64,000 nucleotides of DNA, from NCBI GenBank assembly GCA_023251875.1, contig JAHEXY010000002.1:186001-250000 (forward strand). The letters run 5' to 3'. This document shows positions 35,001-42,744 of the stretch, one piece after another. Position 1 is the stretch's first letter. Each line of letters begins with the position of its first letter. Position numbers and translations under genes: made by a program. The notes beneath the pieces were generated by a model, which was not told the origin of the DNA, searched no databases, and saw only the letters and a program-made list of their open reading frames with translations. This DNA is from Bacteroidota bacterium. GTDB lineage: Bacteria > Bacteroidota > Bacteroidia > JAHEXY01.

Positions 35001-36251
35001 TCATTTGTCATTCTTATTTTTTGAATCGTTTTTTTTCGGAAAGGGTTTTGTGTGATTGGAATCTTTTTTATTGTCTTTTCTTCTGTTTTGATGTTGCGGG
35101 CGATTGCGTTGAGCTTGTTGTTTTTGATTATTTTTGCCCTTGCTAAACCTATCAACGGCATCTTGGCCTACTACATTTTCGTAATCATTTTTATCTTCTT
35201 TTTCTTCCTCAACAGGTTGAATAATAAAATTCATTAATTCAACAGGCTTGCCTTGTGTGTTTAGCTGAATAGCTTCTTGAACTTTTTCAACTGTAAAGGG
35301 AAAAAATTGTGATGAATCTTTATCTATTGTATACCAAATGATTCGTTTAAAAATATCTGTTTTTTGATGAAACAGCATTCCTTTATCGGTTTTTATTTTT
35401 ATTTCTTGATCCGGAAATTCTTTTAACGCTGCCATATAAGTATCTAACTCATAATTTAAGCAACATTTAAGTTTTCCACATTGTCCCGCTAGTTTAGTTG
35501 GATTAAGCGATAGCTGTTGATAGCGAGCCGCACTTGTTGAAACAGTTCTAAAATCAGTAAGCCAGGTTGAACAACATAATTCTCTTCCGCATGAACCAAT
35601 CCCGCCTAGTTTAGCCGCTTCTTGACGGTAACCAATTTGGCGCATCTCTATTCTTACTCTAAACGTTTCGGCATATCGTTTAATCAATTCACGAAAATCA
35701 ACTCGGTCTTCGGCAGTATAATAAAAGGTTGCTTTTGATTTATCTCCCTGGTATTCTACATCAGAAATTTTCATTTCCAACTTCAATAAAATAGCTAATT
35801 CTCTAGCTTTTTTCTGAGTTGCTTGTTCTAAATTAATAGCCTCTTTCCATTTATCAATATCAGCCGGTCGGGCTTTTCTAAATATTTTTTTTATCTCTTC
35901 AGATTGCGGATTGATGTTTTTCTTCTTCATCTGCAATTTTACCAATTCACCTGAAAGAGAAACAATCCCAATATCATGGCCGGTTCCTGCTTCAACAGCT
36001 ATCGTATCTCCCGTTACTAATGAGAGATTGTTCACATTTTTATAAAACTCTTTTCTGCTGTTTTTAAATCTTACTTCTACAATATCATAAGGCACTTGAC
36101 CTTCTGGTAAACTTATATCAGCTAACCAATCAAACACATTTAATACATTGCAGCCGCCAACACCACAGGCTCCGTTATTTTTGCAACCAGCAGGCAAGCC
36201 TTGTGTTCCGGTTCCACAGCCTCTGCCACTTGAACATCCTCCACATCCCAT
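35001..36251 (-). CDS. ricT: RicT/PSP1-domain (YaaT-like) iron-sulfur protein
   Basis: The protein has 416 residues. A Cys/Gly-rich N-terminus (MGCGGCSSGRGCGTGTQGLP) precedes the PSP1 region. The conserved core includes GSCGRELCCSTWL and GQCGKLKCCLNYE, the cysteines that in Bacillus RicT help bind Fe-S in the RicAFT (Y-complex) RNA-maturation assembly. The last 60 residues are Lys/Asn/Gln-rich and disordered (for example KKNDSKNKNDK). The stop overlaps an ATG (ATGA, 35001-35004) that opens into the minisatellite, then gldH. The ricT-gldH pairing is typical of Bacteroidota. Confidence 0.93.
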   Translation of the reverse strand: MGCGGCSSGRGCGTGTQGLPAGCKNNGACGVGGCNVLNVFDWLADISLPEGQVPYDIVEVRFKNSRKEFYKNVNNLSLVTGDTIAVEAGTGHDIGIVSLSGELVKLQMKKKNINPQSEEIKKIFRKARPADIDKWKEAINLEQATQKKARELAILLKLEMKISDVEYQGDKSKATFYYTAEDRVDFRELIKRYAETFRVRIEMRQIGYRQEAAKLGGIGSCGRELCCSTWLTDFRTVSTSAARYQQLSLNPTKLAGQCGKLKCCLNYELDTYMAALKEFPDQEIKIKTDKGMLFHQKTDIFKRIIWYTIDKDSSQFFPFTVEKVQEAIQLNTQGKPVELMNFIIQPVEEEKEDKNDYENVVGQDAVDRFSKGKNNQKQQAQRNRPQHQNRRKDNKKDSNHTKPFPKKNDSKNKNDK

Positions 36252-36345
36252 ATGTTTTTTTGTTTTTATTCGTTATTAGAAAAATGTTTCATTCAGTTTC
36301 TTGTTTTTCTACAGTATCATAATGCCTTTAGCATATATTAAACAT

Positions 36346-36408
36346 TGCCCGTAGGGCATAAAATATTGTAGAAAATAGAAGCATTCATATTTTATACCTC
36401 GTAGAGGT
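36346..36408. repeat. Twin-hairpin RTA-loop repeat, copy 2
   Basis: TGCCC-GTA-GGGCA (36346-36358) and ACCTC-GTA-GAGGT (36396-36408) flank ATATTGTAGAAAA. Layout and linker match the element at 16584-16647, with different but paired stems. Confidence 0.75.
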
Positions 36409-36494
36409 TCCACAAAATACATGACCTATGTCTTTATAAAAGTAACAATTATTTTTTAGGGTATGATAAATGTTATAAGCCTGAAATTATTTTC

Positions 36495-36502
36495 TATTTT
36501 TG
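36495..36502 (+). promoter_or_regulatory. -7 element TATTTTTG
   Basis: A TAnnTTTG match 22 nt before the serine hydrolase ATG. Confidence 0.6.
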
Positions 36503-36524
36503 GCAATATCCAATTTAAACATAT

Positions 36525-37661
36525 ATGAAGAAATTTCTTATTGGTATTTTATCTATCCTTATTATCATAAATCTTGCTATCATTTTTACGGGTAATACTT
36601 ATTTATATAATGTAATACGATATGCCCATCCTGATATTGATGATTATAAGATTTTTGAAAATCGTGAAGTAAAAACGGCTCAAGCACAGCCTTGGTCTTT
36701 ATCAAAGAAATACAATCAGCTTGTATTGTCAGATAGTATTCAACAGGCATTTACGCAATATGAAACATCTGCCTTTTTAGTAATTCAAAACGACTCTATT
36801 GTGTATGAGCATTATTGGGATGGCTATGATAGCACTACTATTTCAGGCTCTTTTTCTGTTGCCAAAACAATTGTTGGAATTTTAATTGGAGCAGCCATTG
36901 ATGATGGTAAGATTGCATCTGTAGATGAAGCCGTAGGAGATTTTTTGCCCGAGTTTAAACAAGGCGAAAATGCTAAACTTACTATTAAGCACTTGCTGAT
37001 GATGAGTGCAGAATTAGATTGGGATGAAAGTTATGATAGTCCTTTTGCATCTACCACTCAAACCTATTATGGCAATAATATTACCAAGCCTGTGTTAGCT
37101 GTAAAAGTTGTAGGAGAACTCGGAAAGAGATTTCATTATCAAAGTTGTAATACAGAATTGCTTGCACTGATTATAGAGAAAGCCACAGGAAAAACATTAA
37201 GTGATTATGCCTCAGAAAAATTATGGCAACCCATAGGGGCCGAACATCCGGCATTATGGAGCCTTGATTGTAAAAATGGGCATGAAAAAGCCTATTGTTG
37301 TTTTAATTCAACGGCTCGTGATTTTGCCCGAATAGGTGAATTGTATTTGAAAAACGGAAACTGGAAAGGCAAGCAATTAATTGCTGAACAATATGTAAAA
37401 GAGTCTGTTTCTCCAGCCCCCGTTTTAAATGAAGAGGGTTCTAAGCCTTGTGATTTTTATGGATACCATTGGTGGCTTGCCAATAGAAAAGGCCACCCAA
37501 TTTTTTATGCAAGAGGCATTCTTGGGCAATACATTATTGTTATTCCGGATAAAAATATTATTATTGTTAGACTAGGAAAAAAACGAGGAGATAAGCCGGA
37601 AGGAGATGTGCACTGCAACGATTTTTATGCTTATGTTGATGGAGTAATTGATCATATTTAA
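36525..37661 (+). CDS. Membrane-anchored serine hydrolase, class C beta-lactamase fold
   Basis: The protein has 378 residues. An uncleaved-looking N-terminal membrane segment (residues 4-22) places the enzyme in the periplasm. The active-site S-x-x-K is S111-V-A-K114, with the catalytic Tyr at 205 in FHYQSCN. A later STARDFARIGELYLKNGNW and YGYHWWLAN are typical of the 6-aminohexanoate-dimer hydrolase/esterase branch (COG1680) rather than true beta-lactamases. Substrate unknown. The next small gene starts 4 nt after its stop. Confidence 0.88.
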   Translation: MKKFLIGILSILIIINLAIIFTGNTYLYNVIRYAHPDIDDYKIFENREVKTAQAQPWSLSKKYNQLVLSDSIQQAFTQYETSAFLVIQNDSIVYEHYWDGYDSTTISGSFSVAKTIVGILIGAAIDDGKIASVDEAVGDFLPEFKQGENAKLTIKHLLMMSAELDWDESYDSPFASTTQTYYGNNITKPVLAVKVVGELGKRFHYQSCNTELLALIIEKATGKTLSDYASEKLWQPIGAEHPALWSLDCKNGHEKAYCCFNSTARDFARIGELYLKNGNWKGKQLIAEQYVKESVSPAPVLNEEGSKPCDFYGYHWWLANRKGHPIFYARGILGQYIIVIPDKNIIIVRLGKKRGDKPEGDVHCNDFYAYVDGVIDHI

Positions 37662-37665
37662 TAGT

Positions 37666-38064
37666 ATGAAGGCTGATATTCATTATCCGGAAGTGCAAGG
37701 TGTTGCCATTGCAATTATACAAGAAGACAAAAAAGATTCTTTTTGGGATGTTTATCTAATTAATCTAAGAGAAGAAGCCTTAAAAAATGTTTTAATTTCT
37801 TCAAAAGGATACGGGATAGATAAAGGTGAAGATGTAAAAACATCCATTTTGCGTCATTATTTTCCTAATGTAGAACCCAAGAATTTTGTGAAAATTGAAC
37901 CTATCGATCCCTTACTTTTTAAACTCAGTAATGAGTATTGGGTAAGTTTTTATGTGGGCCAAGAAATTTATGATAAAAAATATATTTTTTTACCTGAAAG
38001 TATTATTCCGGATCATTTAATTGATGTTCCTCTGATTGGCAAAAGAGGCGTAATGATTCGCTAA
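37666..38064 (+). CDS. Conserved hypothetical protein
   Basis: The protein has 132 residues from ATG 37666, 4 nt after the hydrolase stop. An ATG at 37648 overlapping the hydrolase is less likely. No signal peptide or membrane segment. The pattern VAIAIIQEDKKDSFWDVYLIN and the late YIFLPESIIPDHLIDVPLIG recur in small Bacteroidota proteins of unknown role that I cannot name. It is probably co-transcribed with the hydrolase. Confidence 0.75.
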   Translation: MKADIHYPEVQGVAIAIIQEDKKDSFWDVYLINLREEALKNVLISSKGYGIDKGEDVKTSILRHYFPNVEPKNFVKIEPIDPLLFKLSNEYWVSFYVGQEIYDKKYIFLPESIIPDHLIDVPLIGKRGVMIR

Positions 38065-38099
38065 AAAATAAAATCAATTCCCAATACCTCTTTCTCAAA

Positions 38100-38119
38100 G
38101 TTTATCCTGAGCATAGTGG
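38100..38119. repeat. GTTTATCCTGAGC repeat fragment
   Basis: GTTTATCCTGAGCATAGTGG is a diverged copy of the element nested at 18085-18104. It lies 36 nt after the preceding stop. Confidence 0.6.
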
Positions 38120-38164
38120 AATAAGGAGAAGAATGGGATAAGGCATAAAATAAATCTTATACAC

Positions 38165-39304
38165 ATGAAAAAAACTTTAATCATAATACTATTAATCTTT
38201 TCAGCCATTGCCGTATGCTGGACATTTTATTTTCTCTATGCCAAATCGAAAGAAAAGCCAATTGTTTATAAAACCAGCTCTCCCTTTATAACAGACATTG
38301 TAAAAAAAACAGTGGCTTCGGGCTCTATTGTACCACGAAAAGAGATTGAAATAAAACCTCAAGTTTCAGGAATTATAGAAAAAATTTATGTTGAACCGGG
38401 CGATAAAGTTAAAAACGGAGATGTTATTGCGTACGTAAAAATTATTCCAAACATGGTTAATTTAAACAATGCCGAAAGTCGGGTGAATTTAGCCGATATT
38501 GCAGTAAGCAATGCACAAACTGTTTTCGATAGACAAAAACAGCTTTTCCAAAAAGAATTAATTACCCTCTCTGAATACCAACAATACGAATTACAATTAA
38601 AAAATACCAAGGAAGAGCTAGATGCCGCAAAAAACAATTTGCAATTGGTAAAAGAAGGCGCATTGCAACAATCAGGGGCAAGCAGCAATACCATTATTCA
38701 TTCAACCATTTCAGGTATGGTACTCGATGTTCCTGTTAAAGAAGGAAATTCGGTTATTGAAAGCAACACATTTAATGACGGTACTACCATAGCGAAAGTT
38801 GCCGACATGGGAGAAATGATTTTTGAAGGAAAAGTAGATGAGTCGGAAGTAGGTAAACTAAAAGAGGGGATGGATTTACTCATTACTATAGGCGCTATTG
38901 AAAATGAAACTTTTCATGCTAAGCTAGAATACATTGCCCCAAAAGGGGTAGAAGAAAACGGAGCTATTCAATTTCAAATTAAAGCGGTGGTTGAATTGAG
39001 AGACAATCAATTCATACGTGCCGGTTATAGCGCCAATGCAGATATTGTTCTTGAACATAAAGATAAAATAATGGCTATTGAAGAAAGTCTTCTCCAATTT
39101 AGTGGCGACTCTATTTTTGTTGAAGTTGAAACAAAACCCCAACGATTCGAAAAAACACTTGTAAAAACAGGCCTTTCCGATGGCATTAACATTGAAATTC
39201 TTTCCGGACTTAAGATGAATGATAAAATAAAAATTGCAGAAACTTATGGCGTAGTTACCGAAGAAGATGAAAAAAACGCATCAAATTCCCATAAAAAATA
39301 TTAA
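38165..39304 (+). CDS. Membrane-fusion (HlyD/MacA-like) adaptor protein
   Basis: The protein has 379 residues. An N-terminal membrane anchor (residues 4-26) is followed by a lipoyl-type half (EIEIKPQVSGIIEKIYVEPG), an alpha-hairpin coiled coil, the second lipoyl half (STISGMVLDVPVKEGNSV) and a beta-barrel domain. These proteins bridge an inner-membrane pump to an outer-membrane channel. No transporter gene is adjacent: the next gene is an AAA protein, so it is an orphan adaptor. It is not the adaptor of the metal pump 4 kb away, which has its own. Confidence 0.88.
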   Translation: MKKTLIIILLIFSAIAVCWTFYFLYAKSKEKPIVYKTSSPFITDIVKKTVASGSIVPRKEIEIKPQVSGIIEKIYVEPGDKVKNGDVIAYVKIIPNMVNLNNAESRVNLADIAVSNAQTVFDRQKQLFQKELITLSEYQQYELQLKNTKEELDAAKNNLQLVKEGALQQSGASSNTIIHSTISGMVLDVPVKEGNSVIESNTFNDGTTIAKVADMGEMIFEGKVDESEVGKLKEGMDLLITIGAIENETFHAKLEYIAPKGVEENGAIQFQIKAVVELRDNQFIRAGYSANADIVLEHKDKIMAIEESLLQFSGDSIFVEVETKPQRFEKTLVKTGLSDGINIEILSGLKMNDKIKIAETYGVVTEEDEKNASNSHKKY

Positions 39305-39308
39305 TTTA

Positions 39309-39415
39309 GTTATTCGTTGTTCGTTGATTGTTGTTAGGCCCCTCCTCATTAAATACTTCTAGAAATTAATTTAATGCCTCCTAAACAACTGTTTTTTTTA
39401 CGAACAACAAATAAC
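39309..39415. repeat. Long inverted repeat in the AAA-gene leader
   Basis: The 16-bp arms GTTATTCGTTGTTCGT (39309-39324) and ACGAACAACAAATAAC (39400-39415) match at 15 of 16 positions, 75 nt apart. The intergenic region otherwise has no gene. Confidence 0.6.
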
Positions 39416-39434
39416 CAACAAAAACAACCAAATT

Positions 39435-42110
39435 ATGTTCTGGAACAAAAATAACGACAACGATAAAAAAGACGAAAATAAGGATAACAAAAAACCAAGC
39501 AATTTTTCTCCTTATAAATTTAAGGAACTAAAAATATATTCATCTACCGAATGGATTGCCGGTAGCCAAAAAAAATACCGAAGGGTTTTTGAACGCATGG
39601 AAACTACTTACCTCTATGCCGAATTATCTGTCTACAATAAATTTTTTGACGAAGAAGATTGGGACGTAAAAGTAAATTTTAAATGCTTTGAAATTCCTCT
39701 TGGAGGCGTTAGAAAAGAACTTTGCAACGTTGAGAAGAAACGCAAAGTAACAAAGGATGAAAATATTGCCTATTTCCGCGAAGGCTGGGGAAACGCTACC
39801 GCAGGCTCTTTTTGGAAACAGGGAGATTATGTTTGGGAAGCTTATGTAAATGATGTCATGTTGGGTTCTCAATATATTTATATTGAATCTGCCGGATTAA
39901 TTACTGAAAGTTTCAATCCTTACTTAGATATTGAAAGCATTCAGTTTTTTGAAGGAGGATATGATTTGCCTCTTGCAAAAGATCGAAAGTATTTTAACAA
40001 ATTTAAGGCTGATGATATTCGCTATTTATGGGTGGAGTTAACTTTTAAAAGTAAAATCTCTGCCGATTGGTATTGTGAACTCATGTTTAAATTTTACGAT
40101 GATTCTGCTCAATTAAAGGGAAATACTACCGAGTTAAAATTAATTAAAGCCACAGAAAAAGATCAAAGTGTTAAAGTATACACTGGCTGGGGAAACACAG
40201 ATAAAGGCTCTTGGTTTAAGGGGCTTTATTCTCTTGACGTAGTCTTTATGGACCATCTTATTGCGGTGGCTCCTTTTGAAATGGGAGATGTATTTGAAGA
40301 AGGTGAAATAAAAATAAATCAAACTGCCGGAGGGGTTCTTTCTTCTAATATTGGATCAAGCACCAATGCTCCAACAGAAACGTTGGAAACAGTTATGAAA
40401 GGCCTTGATGATCTCATTGGTTTAGCTGATATCAAAAATAGAATTAGAGATTATGTAAAATACCTCGACTTCCTAAAAATTCGTCAAGAAAAAGGATTTA
40501 AAGAAAGTGGAAAAATTAGCCTTCACTCCGTTTTTACCGGCAATCCGGGAACCGGAAAAACTACCGTTGCCATGTTGCTTGGAAAAATATACAAGCAAAT
40601 GGGCTTGTTGAGTAAGGGTCATGTGCATGAAGTTGACCGAGCTGACTTGATAGGGGAATACATTGGCCAAACAGCGCCTAAAGTAAAAGAGGCCATTCGT
40701 AAAGCCAAAGGAGGAATTTTATTTATTGACGAAGCCTATTCACTAGCTCGCTCTGCAGAATCATCAAACGATTATGGAAAAGAAGTAGTAGAAATTTTAT
40801 TAAAAGAAATGAGTGATGGCACAGGAGATATTGCCATTATTGTTGCCGGCTATCCTAATGAGATGGAAATATTTTTAGAATCCAATCCCGGCTTAAAATC
40901 TCGCTTTAATGCCTATTATCCTTTTCCCGATTATTTACCACAAGAATTAAATCAAATTTTAGATAAAGGATATGAAAAACGTTCTCTTGAAGTTGAACCG
41001 CCAGCAAGGGAATATTTAGCTAAAAAATTAACAGACGCTTATCGCGACAGAGATAAAAATTTTGGAAATGCTCGCTTTGTATTATCCATTGTTGACGAAT
41101 CGAAATTAAATTTAGGTTTGCGTTTAATGAAACATGCCGATCCTAAATCCCTATCTGAAAAAGAACTGGCAACTATTATTCTTTCTGATGTTCAAAAAAT
41201 ATTTTCAGGAAAAGAAAAACGCAGCCCCGATATTCAAATTGACGATCAAATGCTTAAAGAAGCTTTGGCCGAGCTTAACAATCTTGTTGGCATGAATAAT
41301 ATCAAACAAGAAATTACTGAGTTGGTAAAATTGGTTAGGTATTATAAAGAAATTGGTAAAGATGTGCTCAATAAATTTGTACTCCATACCGTATTTGTTG
41401 GTAATCCAGGAACCGGTAAAACTACTGTTGCACGAATTATGGCACGCATATTCCGTTCATTGGGAATTTTAGAAAAAGGGCATTTGGTTGAAGTAGATAG
41501 AGAAGGATTAATTGCAGGTTATGTGGGACAAACAGCTACAAAAACAGCTCAAAAAATTGAAGAGGCAATGGGCGGTGTTCTTTTTATTGACGAAGCCTAT
41601 TCGCTTACCGAAGGTAAAGGATCTCAATATGATTTTGGTGCAGAAGCAATCAGTACCTTATTAAAACGAATGGAAGATAACCGAGAAGACTTTGTTGTAA
41701 TAGTTGCAGGCTATACCGATCCCATGGCGGAGTTTTTAAAATCCAATCCAGGACTAAAATCCAGGTTCGATCGAACCTTAACTTTTGGAGATTACAATAC
41801 CGATGAGCTTATGAGCATAGCTCTTTCTATTTTAGAAACAGAAAACCTAAAACCTGATGAGGGGGCAAAAGATCATCTAAAAAAATATTTAGAATTCTTA
41901 TATCAAAACCGCGATAAATCTTTTGGTAATGCCCGTGAAGTACGAAAAATAATTCAAGAGGCCGTAAAAAATCAAAATTTAAGAATGGCATCCATATCCA
42001 GTACAGAACGAACAAGGTTAATGATCGAAACATTAACCTATTCAGATGTAGAGGAATTTAAATTAGATGCGGAAAGCTTAGGATTACAGAAAAAGAAATT
42101 AGGATTTTAG
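39435..42110 (+). CDS. AAA protein with duplicated N-terminal domain and two CbxX-type ATPase domains
   Basis: The protein has 891 residues. After a charged linker (residues 1-28), two related domains of about 125 residues (about 30-155 and 165-290) share YLYAEL/YLWVEL, GWGN and a hydrophobic end strand. Two AAA modules of the CbxX/CfxQ (CbbX, SpoVK) type follow. Each has a Walker A GNPGTGKTTVA (near residues 370 and 652), Walker B GGxLFIDEAYSL, and NPGLKSRF. CbxX proteins remodel Rubisco or act in sporulation and in type VII secretion relatives; this organism shows neither. I infer a protein-remodelling machine whose N-terminal pair recruits a target. Confidence 0.88.
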   Translation: MFWNKNNDNDKKDENKDNKKPSNFSPYKFKELKIYSSTEWIAGSQKKYRRVFERMETTYLYAELSVYNKFFDEEDWDVKVNFKCFEIPLGGVRKELCNVEKKRKVTKDENIAYFREGWGNATAGSFWKQGDYVWEAYVNDVMLGSQYIYIESAGLITESFNPYLDIESIQFFEGGYDLPLAKDRKYFNKFKADDIRYLWVELTFKSKISADWYCELMFKFYDDSAQLKGNTTELKLIKATEKDQSVKVYTGWGNTDKGSWFKGLYSLDVVFMDHLIAVAPFEMGDVFEEGEIKINQTAGGVLSSNIGSSTNAPTETLETVMKGLDDLIGLADIKNRIRDYVKYLDFLKIRQEKGFKESGKISLHSVFTGNPGTGKTTVAMLLGKIYKQMGLLSKGHVHEVDRADLIGEYIGQTAPKVKEAIRKAKGGILFIDEAYSLARSAESSNDYGKEVVEILLKEMSDGTGDIAIIVAGYPNEMEIFLESNPGLKSRFNAYYPFPDYLPQELNQILDKGYEKRSLEVEPPAREYLAKKLTDAYRDRDKNFGNARFVLSIVDESKLNLGLRLMKHADPKSLSEKELATIILSDVQKIFSGKEKRSPDIQIDDQMLKEALAELNNLVGMNNIKQEITELVKLVRYYKEIGKDVLNKFVLHTVFVGNPGTGKTTVARIMARIFRSLGILEKGHLVEVDREGLIAGYVGQTATKTAQKIEEAMGGVLFIDEAYSLTEGKGSQYDFGAEAISTLLKRMEDNREDFVVIVAGYTDPMAEFLKSNPGLKSRFDRTLTFGDYNTDELMSIALSILETENLKPDEGAKDHLKKYLEFLYQNRDKSFGNAREVRKIIQEAVKNQNLRMASISSTERTRLMIETLTYSDVEEFKLDAESLGLQKKKLGF

Positions 42111-42316
42111 CTAAATCAAAAGGCAATCGGAGCTTTCAGTAACAAGGAACAAAAAAATGTTCTATGCTTAAAGATTATCAATACACAGCAGATGAATTGA
42201 AACAGTAACTTACCTATTGTTTTGAAAAATAAAGTGTATTATAGAAGACCATACAACATGACACAGAATTTTTTATTTTGTTCTTTCAAGCGAACAGATT
42301 TAAGCAATTAAAATCC

Positions 42317-42324
42317 TAAATTTA
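42317..42324 (+). promoter_or_regulatory. -7-like element TAAATTTA
   Basis: A one-mismatch TAnnTTTG motif 4 nt before the GTG start at 42329. The same octamer lies before recQ (61567) and the M48 gene (14469). Confidence 0.35.
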
Positions 42325-42328
42325 CCGC

Positions 42329-42655
42329 GTGAAAAATATTTTTGCATTCTTATTTAGTTTTTACATTCTAACTTTGTCACTAATGCCATGTAGCGACAAA
42401 GGTCATTGCAAATATCCTAATACAAAACAATCTTTACTACTTGCAACCACAGACAACAGTAATCACGATAAAGATACCGAAAGGTGTTCTCCCTTTTGTA
42501 TGTGTGCCTGTTGTGGACAAACATACAGCTACGAACACTTTGTGACCTACTTAGATTTTAATTTTTCAGTTTCCGAACAGAAACTTTCAGTTTATCAAGC
42601 ATCTTCCGTTTCAGAAGTTTGCTTCTCCATTTGGCAACCGCCAAAAATCAGTTAA
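42329..42655 (+). CDS. Small Cys/His-rich secreted protein of metal-efflux operon (DUF6660-like)
   Basis: The protein has 108 residues with a GTG start. A signal-like N-terminus (NIFAFLFSFYILTLSLMPC) precedes PCSDKGHC and CSPFCMCACCGQTYS, a dense Cys cluster preceded by several His/Asp residues. In Bacteroidota such small proteins lie just before CzcA/CusA-type pumps, as here. Metal sensing or scavenging in the periplasm is a reasonable inference from the cysteines; it is untested. It is 89 bp upstream of the pump gene, with two hairpins in between. Confidence 0.75.
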   Translation: MKNIFAFLFSFYILTLSLMPCSDKGHCKYPNTKQSLLLATTDNSNHDKDTERCSPFCMCACCGQTYSYEHFVTYLDFNFSVSEQKLSVYQASSVSEVCFSIWQPPKIS

Positions 42656-42666
42656 TGAATTTATGA

Positions 42667-42710
42667 TGTCCGCAAGCGGACAAAAAAAATGCTGACTGCC
42701 GTAAACGGCA
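42667..42710. repeat. Hairpin doublet between small Cys protein and pump
   Basis: TGTCCGC-AA-GCGGACA (42667-42682), followed by A8, and TGCCGT-AA-ACGGCA (42697-42710). The first could terminate; the pair could also be a repeat with covarying stems. Confidence 0.65.
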
Positions 42711-42744
42711 ACCAGGTTTCATTCATTTCATTAACATCAAAATC

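Noticed and set aside
34763-35146. Plus-strand open frames encoding Arg/Leu/Pro/Ser repeats over the minisatellite
   Set aside because: They exist only because the heptamer array has no stop codons in several frames. The opposite strand carries ricT and gldH.
38165-39304. Adaptor of the metal efflux system
   Set aside because: It is 4 kb away behind a different gene, and the metal system has its own adaptor 9 nt after the pump gene.
42163-42207. Short frame beginning ATGCTTAAAGATTATC
   Set aside because: Only 14 codons, no homology recognised; it is treated as debris at the edge of the metal island.
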